Shown here: in pieces, positions 36,066-44,478 of the stretch
How the letters are laid out: every line of letters begins with the position of its first letter
Position numbering within the stretch: the first letter of the stretch is position 1
Assembly: GCA_015655545.1 (NCBI GenBank)
Contig: JAATET010000031.1
Coordinates: 62,001-126,000 of the forward strand
DNA length: 64,000 nucleotides
Direction: 5' to 3'
DNA from: Chthoniobacterales bacterium
GTDB taxonomy: Bacteria; Verrucomicrobiota; Verrucomicrobiia; Chthoniobacterales; JAATET01
Position numbers and translations under genes: made by a program
Notes under the pieces: model-generated
What the model was told of the DNA's origin: nothing
Seen by the model: the letters and a program-made list of their open reading frames with translations, nothing else
Databases searched by the model: none

Positions 36066-36611
36066 GTGCAGATTATCCATCTGACGCTCGAATCAGTGGA
36101 AGACTACGAATCCAATCGAAGTTTCGAGCGGATTGTAGCTCCAACGGCCTGTCCGAATTGCGGGATACACCGTCGCCTGCAGGCTCATGGGTTTTACCGT
36201 CGATACACGTCTTGTATGAATATCGGGACACCGTGGATCCCCGTTCGGCGGTTCCGGTGTGTCCATTGTGGAAAGACCACCAGTTTCCTCCCATCTTTCG
36301 CACAACCCTACCGACTCGTTATCAATACGACGATTGAAGCATTCGTCTCGGGTCAGATGGATCGAGATGACGTTCGGCGCTGGGCGGCTCGTCTTCAACA
36401 TTACCATGAGCGATTTTTCGCGTGGTTACCTTTTCTCCGCATCAAAGTGCAAAGACTGCTCAAACGACTCAGACGACCCACCGCCGAAGCCGTCTGGAAT
36501 CACATCATCGGCTGGGCAGGCGGATTGGAGGAGGCGACTCTGCTGCTTACACGCGAGTTTCGCGTCACCTTGTTCGGCGAATACAAATGCCATTTACCCA
36601 ACCCTCCCTGA
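36066..36611 (+). CDS. DUF6431-type zinc-finger protein
   Basis: A 181-residue protein starting at GTG with GGAG just upstream. PTACPNCGIHRRLQAHGFY and VRRFRCVHCGKTTSFLPSFA form two CxxC knuckles of the DUF6431/IS1595-leader kind. The remainder is helical with no transposase catalytic triad visible. As far as I recall, this family is often found next to serine recombinases, as it is here (184 bp upstream of one). Likely a DNA-binding accessory factor of the recombinase-ParB module. Confidence 0.7.
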   Translation: MQIIHLTLESVEDYESNRSFERIVAPTACPNCGIHRRLQAHGFYRRYTSCMNIGTPWIPVRRFRCVHCGKTTSFLPSFAQPYRLVINTTIEAFVSGQMDRDDVRRWAARLQHYHERFFAWLPFLRIKVQRLLKRLRRPTAEAVWNHIIGWAGGLEEATLLLTREFRVTLFGEYKCHLPNPP

Positions 36612-36672
36612 AAACACACAGACCTTTTGTATTTCGAGAATTCGAAAGCTCCCCAAATTGGCTTTAGAAGCT

Positions 36673-36798
36673 ATGCAAAAGGTCGAACGCAGCTATTCAA
36701 GAGAGCCAAGTGCGGTTGACGCGCTCTCAAAACTCGGAAACGCACGGTTGAACGATGGTGCGCCAGAAGGGCTATCCCCGTTGGAGGATAATCTATGA
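36673..36798 (+). CDS. possible 41-residue ORF coupled to the second serine recombinase
   Basis: A short ATG frame whose TGA overlaps the recombinase ATG (ATGA). It contains the GGAGG that serves as the recombinase ribosome-binding site. No motif seen. It parallels the small coupled gene before the island integrase, but could be chance. Confidence 0.25.
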   Translation: MQKVERSYSREPSAVDALSKLGNARLNDGAPEGLSPLEDNL

Positions 36799-38330
36799 GT
36801 GCCGAAGCCATGAATGCTGTCGCTTATGTCCGCATGTCGACTGAGCACCAGCAATATTCGACTGATAACCAGTCCGATGTCATTCGGGCATACGCTGAAC
36901 TCCGGGGCCTCAAAATCATTAAGACATTTTCCGACGAGGGGAAAAGCGGACTCCGTATCCAAGGACGCCTCTCCCTCGAACGGATGTTGGCTGAGGTGCA
37001 GTCGGGGAAGGCCGAGTTCAGAGCGATTCTTGTTTATGACGTGAGTCGCTGGGGTCGTTTCCAAGACGCCGACGAAAGCGCCTACTACGAGCACATTTGC
37101 AAGCGCGCGGGAGTGGCCGTCCATTATTGCGCAGAGCAATTTGAAAACGACGGAAGTCCGGTCAGCACCATCGTCAAAGGCGTGAAGCGTGCGATGGCGA
37201 GCGAATACAGCCGGGAGTTATCGACCAAAGTTTTCCAAGGAGCCTGCCGTCTTGTGCAGCTTGGATACAGGCAGGGAGGGATGGCCGGTTACGGGCTCAG
37301 GCGGATGCTCGTTGACCAGAATGGCCAGCCAAAGGGACAACTCGCGATTGGAGAACAAAAGAGCATCCAGACAGACCGAGTAGTGTTGGTGCCCGGTCCG
37401 CCGGAGGAAGTTGCCGAGGTTCGCGCCATGTATGCGGCGTTCGTAAACGATGGAAAAAGCGAGGCGGAGATTGCTGCGGCCCTGAATAGCTGCGGCATGA
37501 AAACCAATCTCGGCCGAGATTGGACTCGTGCCACCGTGCATGAGGTTCTCACCAATGAGAAATATCTAGGTAACAACGTGTATGCGCGCACGTCGTCGAA
37601 ATTGAAAAGGGCGTCCGTCGCCAACCCCGAAGACTCTTGGGTGCGGCTGAATGGCGCTTTTCCCTGCATCGTTGATGAACACGACTTCTTCACGGCCCGC
37701 GGCATCATCCTCGCCCGCAGCCGCAAACTCTCCAACGATGAGATGCTCGACAAGCTGCGTGGTGCTCTCGCAAAGCATGGGCGTCTTAGTGGTTTCATCA
37801 TTGACGAAACAGATGAGATGCCTTCAAGCAGCGCCTTCCGACATCGCTTTGGGAGCCTCGTCAGCGCTTACGTGCTCATCGGTTACACGCCAGACACCGA
37901 TTACAGTTTTATCGAGGTGAACCGTCGCCTTCGGCGCATGTATCCCGATGTGGTTGCTGAAGTGACCGGCAAGCTTCGGGACGATGGTGCGACCGTCTTC
38001 ATCGACGCGGAAACGGACCTGCTTCATGTGAACGGAGAGATTACGGCGTCGCTCGCCATCGCACGCTGCACTCAAACCATGGCGGGTTCGCTCCGGTGGA
38101 CTGTGCATCTCGATGAGACGCTACGTCCGGACATCACCATTGCTGCCCGGATGGAGGAAGGGAACGGGTGTATTCGCGATTATTACCTGCTTCCGGCGAT
38201 GGACATGGATTTTCAACGCCTGAGGTTGGCCGAGGATAATGGCGTGGGGCTCGACGCATACCGGTTCCCATCACTCGACTTCTTTTTCCACCTCGCCCGC
38301 CGCCGCGACATCGAGGAAATCCCCGTATGA
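36795..38330 (+). CDS. second large serine recombinase (ParB-associated type)
   Basis: A 511-residue recombinase with GGAGG eight bases before its ATG. The resolvase domain has the catalytic Ser in AVAYVRMSTEHQQYS, and VYDVSRWGRFQDADE follows. The recombinase domain (AEIAAALNSCGMKTN, TVHEVLTNEKYLGNN) is clear. It lacks the usual zinc ribbon; the last 200 residues are of an uncharacterised type. Its stop overlaps a ParB-like gene as ATGA, and that gene overlaps another, forming a tight three-gene unit. This recombinase-ParB-ParB pattern differs clearly from the island integrase. Confidence 0.9.
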   Translation: MSAEAMNAVAYVRMSTEHQQYSTDNQSDVIRAYAELRGLKIIKTFSDEGKSGLRIQGRLSLERMLAEVQSGKAEFRAILVYDVSRWGRFQDADESAYYEHICKRAGVAVHYCAEQFENDGSPVSTIVKGVKRAMASEYSRELSTKVFQGACRLVQLGYRQGGMAGYGLRRMLVDQNGQPKGQLAIGEQKSIQTDRVVLVPGPPEEVAEVRAMYAAFVNDGKSEAEIAAALNSCGMKTNLGRDWTRATVHEVLTNEKYLGNNVYARTSSKLKRASVANPEDSWVRLNGAFPCIVDEHDFFTARGIILARSRKLSNDEMLDKLRGALAKHGRLSGFIIDETDEMPSSSAFRHRFGSLVSAYVLIGYTPDTDYSFIEVNRRLRRMYPDVVAEVTGKLRDDGATVFIDAETDLLHVNGEITASLAIARCTQTMAGSLRWTVHLDETLRPDITIAARMEEGNGCIRDYYLLPAMDMDFQRLRLAEDNGVGLDAYRFPSLDFFFHLARRRDIEEIPV

Positions 38331-39202
38331 AAGAACGAATCGAGTTTCTGCCTCTCGATAAAATCAACGTGCTCAATCCGCGGAAGCGGGAGCCGCGAAA
38401 GTTCGCCGAGATCGTCGAGAGCATCCGCCTCGTTGGATTGAAAAAGCCAATCAAAGTCAGCCACAATGGCTCGGGCGGTGCGACTTACGACCTCGTTTAC
38501 GGCCAAGGGAGGCTGGAAGCTTGTCGAGCACTGGGCCACGACCACATCCCGGCCATCGTCGTCGATATTTCCAAAGAAGACCGACTGCTCATGAGCCTTG
38601 TCGAGAATCTGGCGCGGCGATTTCCGAGAGCTAGTGATGTCATGCGAGAAATTCAGCGCTTGGTAGCTGCCGGAGACAGTCAAAAGGAAATTTCCCGAAA
38701 ACTCGGCATCGGAGTTTCGACAATTTCTGGATACCTGATGTTGAGCAAGACGGGCGAAGAGCGGCTCTTGGAGGCGGTGCTCAAGAATCAGGTCCCGGTT
38801 AACATTGCCATGGAGATTGCCCGAACGGGCGACCTCGATTCCCAGCGCGCTCTGTTGTCTGCCTACGAAAAACAGGAAATCAACCAGATCTCGCTTCGCA
38901 CCATCCGCAAAGTCATTGAGCAACGCCGCTTGCTGGGCAAGTCGCTCTCTTCTTCGGGAAAGCGAGATTCGAAAACCACCGCCGAGACGATGATTCTCGC
39001 TCTCCGCCGAGATGCCGACCGGAAAAAAGCCATCGTTCGGAAAGCACGCCTTTGCGACAACCGATTGCTCTACATCACTGCCGCGCTGCGCAAGCTCACG
39101 GGTGATGAGGACTTTCGGAATCTTCTCCGCGCCGAGAAGTTGACCACCTTGCCCGATTTCCTCGCCGAACGACTCACCTCAAAACTTCCGGAGGCCGCAT
39201 GA
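38327..39202 (+). CDS. ParB/RepB-like nuclease-fold protein 1
   Basis: A 291-residue protein. The N-terminal ParB fold is visible in LPLDKINVLNPRKREPRKFA, then YDLVYGQGRLEACRALG, followed by SLVENLARR. A helix-turn-helix follows (SQKEISRKLGIGVSTISGYL). The C-terminal half resembles the RepB partition-protein extension (PVNIAMEIARTGDLDSQ). No CTPase-type C-motif assignment is attempted. It overlaps both neighbours by ATGA, so the products are made together. A role in assembling or regulating the recombinase at its sites is inferred. Confidence 0.85.
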   Translation: MKERIEFLPLDKINVLNPRKREPRKFAEIVESIRLVGLKKPIKVSHNGSGGATYDLVYGQGRLEACRALGHDHIPAIVVDISKEDRLLMSLVENLARRFPRASDVMREIQRLVAAGDSQKEISRKLGIGVSTISGYLMLSKTGEERLLEAVLKNQVPVNIAMEIARTGDLDSQRALLSAYEKQEINQISLRTIRKVIEQRRLLGKSLSSSGKRDSKTTAETMILALRRDADRKKAIVRKARLCDNRLLYITAALRKLTGDEDFRNLLRAEKLTTLPDFLAERLTSKLPEAA

Positions 39203-40074
39203 ACAAACCCAAGCTCGCGTTTAACCCTGAAACCATCCGCGTTAAAATCGAGGATTTGATTCCTGTCCGCATACCCGACGACCTCGAAAAACGAGTGAAG
39301 CGCTATGGCAGTATCCTTTCGTCCTTAAACGAAACAGATGTGGTTGAACCTCTCGTCATCTTTCCTCTCAAGGGGACCACGGGAAAATATATCATCTTGG
39401 ATGGCAACCTGCGTTTCCACGCCCTGAGAAAAGTGGGAGCCAAAGATGTGGCCTGTGTCGTGGCGACCGAGGATGAATCCTTCATCTACAATTCGCGCAT
39501 CAGCCGTCTGTCGCCCATCCAAGAACATCGGATGATCGCGAAGGCGGTAAACAATGGCGTGCCGGTTGAGCGGGTCGCCACGGCTCTGAACCTCTCGGTA
39601 GCCCAAGTCAAAGACACCCTCGACTTACTCCGCGGCCTCCACGCCGAGACGATTCAGTTGCTTGAAACCCGGAAAATTCCTCGCGCCTCTATCAACATTC
39701 TCAAACGCGTCGCTCACGTCCGCCAAATCACGATGGCCGAATTGATGGTGTCGGCGAACAATTTTGGCGCTCCCTATGCTCAAGCTCTCCTTGCCTCCAC
39801 CCCGGTCGAGATGCGCTTGGACAAAGAAAAGCCGGTAAAGGTGGGCAATCTCTCAGAAGAAGATGCGGGGCGTTTACGGGAGGAGATGCAGACGCTCGAA
39901 TCAGAATACCGAGCCATCGAGGACAGCTATGGTGACAACATCCTCAAATTGACCGCAGCCAAAGGCTATCTGAAATCGCTTCTCGGAAATGCGCGGGTCG
40001 TGCGTTGGCTGAATCAGAAACACCGTGAGATTTTGGAGCAATTCGAGGTGATCGTCGCTTCGGAAGCCCTTTAA
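39199..40074 (+). CDS. ParB/RepB-like nuclease-fold protein 2
   Basis: A 291-residue paralogue of the preceding gene. The ParB core is weaker but visible (PLVIFPLKGTTGKYIILDGN, LRFHALRKVGAKD, SPIQEHRMI). A helix-turn-helix (GVPVERVATALNLSVAQVK) and a RepB-like C-terminal part (RKIPRASINILKRVAHVRQ) follow. Both proteins being exactly 291 residues is coincidental or reflects an old duplication. It is the last gene of the unit; hxsA converges on it 30 bp downstream. Confidence 0.83.
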   Translation: MNKPKLAFNPETIRVKIEDLIPVRIPDDLEKRVKRYGSILSSLNETDVVEPLVIFPLKGTTGKYIILDGNLRFHALRKVGAKDVACVVATEDESFIYNSRISRLSPIQEHRMIAKAVNNGVPVERVATALNLSVAQVKDTLDLLRGLHAETIQLLETRKIPRASINILKRVAHVRQITMAELMVSANNFGAPYAQALLASTPVEMRLDKEKPVKVGNLSEEDAGRLREEMQTLESEYRAIEDSYGDNILKLTAAKGYLKSLLGNARVVRWLNQKHREILEQFEVIVASEAL

Positions 40075-40104
40075 CAGCCCAGCGGATTCGGCGAAAGGTA
40101 AGAT

Positions 40105-40710
40105 TTACGGAGCGACTGGAGGGAGCTGGAGCCCTTTGATGGTCGCGTCCGTCAGAAGCCGCCTCGGGATTTTGTGCGTCGTTTGGTCCTGTGTTTCGAG
40201 TGTGATTCCCGCGGCGGATTTAACGAGAACGTGCCCCAGAAAGATGGCTCCGTTTTTAAATTCGATGCGCGAAACCGGTGTCGTTGGGATATTTCGAACC
40301 GGAATTGCACGCGCCACCGGAACCGGCGTGGGCGTCACACGTGGTGTGGGCGCCACATATGTTGGAGGAATATACGTCCGCGGGACATAAACCGGGGCAG
40401 GGCGGGGCGTAGGCCGTGGGGTAGGCGCCACATACGTTGGAACGTAGCTGGAAGAGTAATGTGATGGACGGTAACCACCGCTTGAGGAGTAGTGGGACGA
40501 ATGCGATTGGTGTCCCGCAAACTGCACTTCATCCATCACCTGCGGGGAGGCTGATTTTAAAAGCAGTGGCTCGAACGGTCGTTCGTTCGCATTTTCCAGT
40601 TTTGGAGCGGCAGATGTGGGAACATTCGCCTGCGCGTGATTGGACGAAAGTAAAAACGAAACGGCTGCGGACAATGACGAGGCTCGTTTGAAGATGTCCG
40701 CTCCGAACAT
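40105..40710 (-). CDS. hxsA: His-Xaa-Ser repeat protein HxsA
   Basis: A 201-residue exported protein. After a signal peptide ending near HAQA comes the short repeat tract HQSHSSHYSSSGG then SHYSSS, four His-Xaa-Ser triplets, the presumed substrate of the paired radical SAM enzymes. A Thr-Pro/Arg-Pro-rich linker (PTPRPTPRPAP) leads to a small SH3-like C-terminal domain (EFKNGAIFLGHVLV, HKIPRRLLTDA). HxsA/B/C/D was defined bioinformatically as a peptide-modification system; the product is unknown. It is divergent from hxsD, 46 bp apart. Confidence 0.82.
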   Translation of the reverse strand: MFGADIFKRASSLSAAVSFLLSSNHAQANVPTSAAPKLENANERPFEPLLLKSASPQVMDEVQFAGHQSHSSHYSSSGGYRPSHYSSSYVPTYVAPTPRPTPRPAPVYVPRTYIPPTYVAPTPRVTPTPVPVARAIPVRNIPTTPVSRIEFKNGAIFLGHVLVKSAAGITLETQDQTTHKIPRRLLTDATIKGLQLPPVAP

Positions 40711-40756
40711 GCCCTCCCCATAGCCGAGACGGCAGCCCCCTCACAGAAAATTCGAT

Positions 40757-41116
40757 TTGTCTCGGAATCTCTGTTTTAACACCAGCGTGACCAATCCCCT
40801 CTGGAATTTGGTGAGCGAGCAGGTGATTACCGTGCCGCTCAGCGCGAATGTCTATTCGGCAAAAGCGGCCCTAAAAGCGGCTCACGAAATGACTGACCGA
40901 TATGTGGTGAAGGTTTCCGAGGAGAATGGAGAAATCGGTGTCTGTCTCCGCACGATGGAAGGCAGTATCGACGCTGGGCGAGCTGCGGGCGAATTCCTCA
41001 ACCGAGTAGCCGACCATCGCCTTCGTGAAATCTTAGACCGAGAAACCGAAGCAACTCGAAACGTTATCCTCGCAAATGCGTTGAGCCGCGTCTCCTTCGA
41101 TGAGCGGGGAAATTGA
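40757..41116 (+). CDS. hxsD: His-Xaa-Ser system protein HxsD
   Basis: A protein of about 119 residues with the HxsD layout: VPLSANVYSAKAALKAAHEM then TDRYVVKVSEENGEIGVCL, followed by a helical C-terminus ending RVSFDERG. The start is uncertain: TTG at 40,757 or GTG at 40,787. It precedes hxsB and overlaps it by 17 bp. HxsD may act as the recognition partner of the radical SAM proteins; this is inferred from its constant company. Confidence 0.75.
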   Translation: MSRNLCFNTSVTNPLWNLVSEQVITVPLSANVYSAKAALKAAHEMTDRYVVKVSEENGEIGVCLRTMEGSIDAGRAAGEFLNRVADHRLREILDRETEATRNVILANALSRVSFDERGN

Positions 41117-42560
41117 AGGGTTAGGTCGAACGTTTTGGGCACCGGACGAGGAAGCCGGAGCTTATCGCTTATTGCCTTTCAAATTCACGCGCTTGGACGC
41201 GTCGCGCTATGCATTGGTCAACGCGGGCGGCGATTTCATCGTGGCAGACCGAGAGACGACTGGGCGGCTCATTGAGCACCAACTGCCTGCCGGACATCTA
41301 CAGTTTCCGGATTTCGAAGCTCGTCACTTTTTGTCGCGCGGACAGACCCGCCTTCCGGAAGAAATTCTCGCGTCCCACTATCGCACCCGCACGGCACGGC
41401 TCGCGGATTTCACGGCTCTGCACATTTTTGTCGTTACGCTGAGGTGTGACCACACCTGCCAGTATTGTCAGGTTTCACGAGTTTCGGAAAATCGAGCTGC
41501 ATTCGATATGTCGGTCGAGGATGCGGACCTTGCACTCGAACACGTTTTTCGGAGTCCTGCGCAGCATATCAAGATTGAGTTCCAAGGCGGCGAACCACTT
41601 CTCAATTTTGAACTTATCCGCCACGTAATTGAGCGAGCAGAACTTCGCACCGGGGGGAGAGACGTCCAATTTGTCATCACCTCCAATCTCGCTTTCCTGA
41701 CCGACGAAATCCTCGATTTCTGCCGCGACCGTCCGGTTTTCTTTTCCACGTCTCTCGATGGCCCAGCCAAACTGCACAACACGAACCGTTCACGGCCAGG
41801 TCGGGACAGCTACGAGAAGGCCGTTGAAGGAATTCGACGCGCGCGAGAGGCCCTTGGCCACCATCGCGTCTCGGCATTGATGACATCCACCGTCGAAAGT
41901 TTGACTCAGCCGGAGGCAATCGTGGACGAATACGTTCGTCAGGGATTCGAGTCCATTTTTTTGAGACACATCAGTCCCTATGGATTTGCCGTCAAATCTG
42001 CACCGCGTATCGGATACGAGACCGATTCCTTTTTAGAGTTTTTCAAAAAGGCACTCGGCTACATCATCGAGTTAAACCAACGCGGCGTGCGCCTCGTTGA
42101 ATCATATTCCACGCTGCTGCTGACGCGCATCCTAACCAGTCAACCGACTGGATATGTGGACCTCCAGTCACCCGCAGGCATTGGCATTGCTGCGCTCATC
42201 TATAACTACAACGGCAAGGTTTATGCCGCCGATGAAGGACGCATGCTCGCGGAAATGGGTGATGATACGTTTTGTCTCGGGCATGTCCGTGACAGCTACC
42301 GCTCGCTGTTCATGGACAGTCAGCTCCTCCCGATGCTCCTACAATCGATGGTTGAAGCGGTGCCCATGTGTAGTGACTGCGCCTTTCAGCTCTATTGCGG
42401 GACCGACCCCGTTTTTCATCACCGAACTCAGGGCGACTTTGTTGGGCATAGACCAACAAGCGCGTTTTGCAGACGCAACATGGAAGTGATTCGCCATCTC
42501 TTGATGCTTTTGAACGACGATCCAAAGTCAGCGCGGGTCTTGAGGTCTTGGGTGCAATGA
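41100..42560 (+). CDS. hxsB: His-Xaa-Ser system radical SAM maturase HxsB
   Basis: A 486-residue radical SAM/SPASM enzyme. The cluster motif CDHTCQYC is near residue 118, the SAM-contact motif FQGGEPLLNF follows near 161, and FFSTSLDGP is further on. The C-terminus carries SPASM-like cysteines (MCSDCAFQLYCGTDP and the later AFCRRN). A presumed N-terminal recognition region precedes the barrel. It overlaps hxsC by ATGA. Expected to modify the HXS tract of HxsA. Confidence 0.88.
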   Translation: MSGEIEGLGRTFWAPDEEAGAYRLLPFKFTRLDASRYALVNAGGDFIVADRETTGRLIEHQLPAGHLQFPDFEARHFLSRGQTRLPEEILASHYRTRTARLADFTALHIFVVTLRCDHTCQYCQVSRVSENRAAFDMSVEDADLALEHVFRSPAQHIKIEFQGGEPLLNFELIRHVIERAELRTGGRDVQFVITSNLAFLTDEILDFCRDRPVFFSTSLDGPAKLHNTNRSRPGRDSYEKAVEGIRRAREALGHHRVSALMTSTVESLTQPEAIVDEYVRQGFESIFLRHISPYGFAVKSAPRIGYETDSFLEFFKKALGYIIELNQRGVRLVESYSTLLLTRILTSQPTGYVDLQSPAGIGIAALIYNYNGKVYAADEGRMLAEMGDDTFCLGHVRDSYRSLFMDSQLLPMLLQSMVEAVPMCSDCAFQLYCGTDPVFHHRTQGDFVGHRPTSAFCRRNMEVIRHLLMLLNDDPKSARVLRSWVQ

Positions 42561-43672
42561 AACTCGCCGAGAATATCCTGCCGGAAGCCGGTGTTCAGCG
42601 GCGCATCCTCCGAGTTGCGTTCGCATTGGAGTCGGCATTTGATGCCTGTCTTTCGCCCGACAAGACGACTCTCAGCTTTTTCGAAACTCCGGGGGCAATC
42701 CGATATGTCGAACTTCCTGCCACGCTCGATTATCTGGCGAAGGGGGACATTGTTCGGCTCGATGTCGCACAGGGCAGCCTGCGAGTCCTCTATCGTAAAG
42801 CATCCCCTCACAATTTCTTGTTCTTCACCGAGCGGTGTAACAGCAGGTGTTTGATGTGCTCGCAGCCTCCCCGCGACATTAACGATGATTACCTCATCGA
42901 CGATATTCTCGAAGCGATTCCACTGATGTCGCCAGACACAGAACAACTCGGAATCACGGGCGGAGAGCCAACTTTGGTTGGGGACCGTTTGTTGGACGTG
43001 CTGGATTCCATTCATCGGAATCTTCCACGCACTGCGGTTCACATGCTGACGAATGGCCGCAATTTTGAGCGCGGCAAACTCGCGGCGGACATTGGAAACA
43101 TCGGGCTAGCCGATTTGATGCTCGGCGTTCCCCTTTACTCCGATACGGCATCTCGGCACGATTTTGTGGTTCAAGCCCGCGGCGCCTTCGATGAAACAAT
43201 TCGCGGCCTCTACAATCTCGCGCGGTTCGAAGTGCCAATCGAAATTCGATTTGTTACGCACGCCCAGACGGTTGACCGACTGCCACAAACGGCCCGGTAT
43301 ATTGCCCGCAATCTGCCGTTCGTCCGACAGGTCGCTTTCATGGGTCTCGAAATGACGGGCTTCGCGCGCTCAAACGTAGGTGCGCTTTGGATTGAGGCCG
43401 AGGACTACGTGGACAAACTGGCTGAAGCCGTCGATGAATTGCCCCGGAGCATCACACCTTTCATCTACAATCACCCGTTGTGCGTGCTTCCTCGAAAATT
43501 GTGGCCGTATTCCCGCCAGTCGATTTCAGATTGGAAGAACATCTACCACGATGAGTGCGGCGAGTGTGCGGCGCGGACGGAATGCGGTGGCTTCTTCGCT
43601 TCGTCGGAGTTCCGACGAATTGAAGGAATCAAACCGTTTTCAGTCGCTGACTTGGCCGGTCATCCGGTCTAG
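42557..43672 (+). CDS. hxsC: His-Xaa-Ser system radical SAM maturase HxsC
   Basis: A 371-residue radical SAM protein starting at the ATGA overlap with hxsB. The cluster motif CNSRCLMC lies near residue 98, and the GGEP motif is in LGITGGEPTLVG. Conserved segments include HMLTNGRNF and FMGLEMTGFA. C-terminal cysteines (DECGECAARTECGGFF) may bind a second cluster. It works with HxsB on HxsA by analogy; the chemistry is unknown. Its 3' end overlaps the convergent DUF4236 gene by 33 bp. Confidence 0.88.
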   Translation: MKLAENILPEAGVQRRILRVAFALESAFDACLSPDKTTLSFFETPGAIRYVELPATLDYLAKGDIVRLDVAQGSLRVLYRKASPHNFLFFTERCNSRCLMCSQPPRDINDDYLIDDILEAIPLMSPDTEQLGITGGEPTLVGDRLLDVLDSIHRNLPRTAVHMLTNGRNFERGKLAADIGNIGLADLMLGVPLYSDTASRHDFVVQARGAFDETIRGLYNLARFEVPIEIRFVTHAQTVDRLPQTARYIARNLPFVRQVAFMGLEMTGFARSNVGALWIEAEDYVDKLAEAVDELPRSITPFIYNHPLCVLPRKLWPYSRQSISDWKNIYHDECGECAARTECGGFFASSEFRRIEGIKPFSVADLAGHPV

Positions 43673-44344
43673 CAAGTCGGTCTGGTAGGCGGGAATGGCC
43701 GCCGCCATCCCCTCATATTGGACGATTACGCTCGTGCCGCTGATTTTATAGAGTTTCACGCGCGTTCCCTTTCGGACTCCGCGAAGCCCGGTTTGGACTG
43801 CTCCGGTGCGAACCGGAAACGACACATCCGCGGTCAAAATCAATGAATCGGGAGTGTAGTTGTCGGGACGCTCTGAGCTTTGTGTGACCGCCTGTGCCCG
43901 CGCTATCGGAACCGCTAAAGCCTTTCGAACTTCGGGCGTCGGAACTGCCGTGGGAGCCGGAGCCGGAGTTGCAGTCGGCTCGCTCGCCGCGGGAACGTCC
44001 GCAACGTCAGGGGTCGCAGTCCGAGACGTTCTATTGGTTTCTGAGTTGGATATCAGACCAATCAGCCAAACAAATCCGAAGACTCCGGCGACAATGTAAA
44101 ACCATTTACCGCTTCGCTTTCCTTTGGGCATATTAGGCGGGAGTGGCGGCGGGTTGGCCGAATGTTTGGTCGATGTCGAGTAGGACAGCCCAGTCCCGGG
44201 GATTCCGAGAGTCGTGCGCGTGCCCCGCTTGCTGACGTTCACCGTCACGCCTCTCCCTCCGAGGCTGAGGGAACTGCCTCGCTTCCCGAGATTCCATCGC
44301 ACCCCGGGAAGAATCTTGAAACTCTTTCGGAATCGCCATCCCAT
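43640..44344 (-). CDS. DUF4236 protein with TM helix and SH3-like C-terminus
   Basis: A 234-residue protein. The N-terminal DUF4236 domain is unmistakable: MGWRFRKSFKILPGVRWNL, GKRGSSLSLGGRGVTVNVS and TRTTLGIPGTGLSYS. One membrane helix (KWFYIVAGVFGFVWLIGLI) and a Thr-Pro-Ala-rich linker (PTATPAPAPTAVPTPEV) follow, then a small SH3-like domain (GTRVKLYKISGTSVIVQYEG, PAYQTDLLDRM). I chose the ATG at 44,344 because the domain starts there. It is the last gene of the leftward TerY-P cluster, 134 bp beyond the kinase gene. Confidence 0.8.
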   Translation of the reverse strand: MGWRFRKSFKILPGVRWNLGKRGSSLSLGGRGVTVNVSKRGTRTTLGIPGTGLSYSTSTKHSANPPPLPPNMPKGKRSGKWFYIVAGVFGFVWLIGLISNSETNRTSRTATPDVADVPAASEPTATPAPAPTAVPTPEVRKALAVPIARAQAVTQSSERPDNYTPDSLILTADVSFPVRTGAVQTGLRGVRKGTRVKLYKISGTSVIVQYEGMAAAIPAYQTDLLDRMTGQVSD

Positions 44345-44478
44345 GCCTAGTCCTTGAACCGCATCCAAATCAGCCATCCCCCGGCTGTAAAGGCCAATCC
44401 GGAATCCGCGCTCTTTGTCTCATCTTCGGGAGAAGACAGGGCGGCTCTGACATGTGATTTAATTTGCGATTTCATCGG

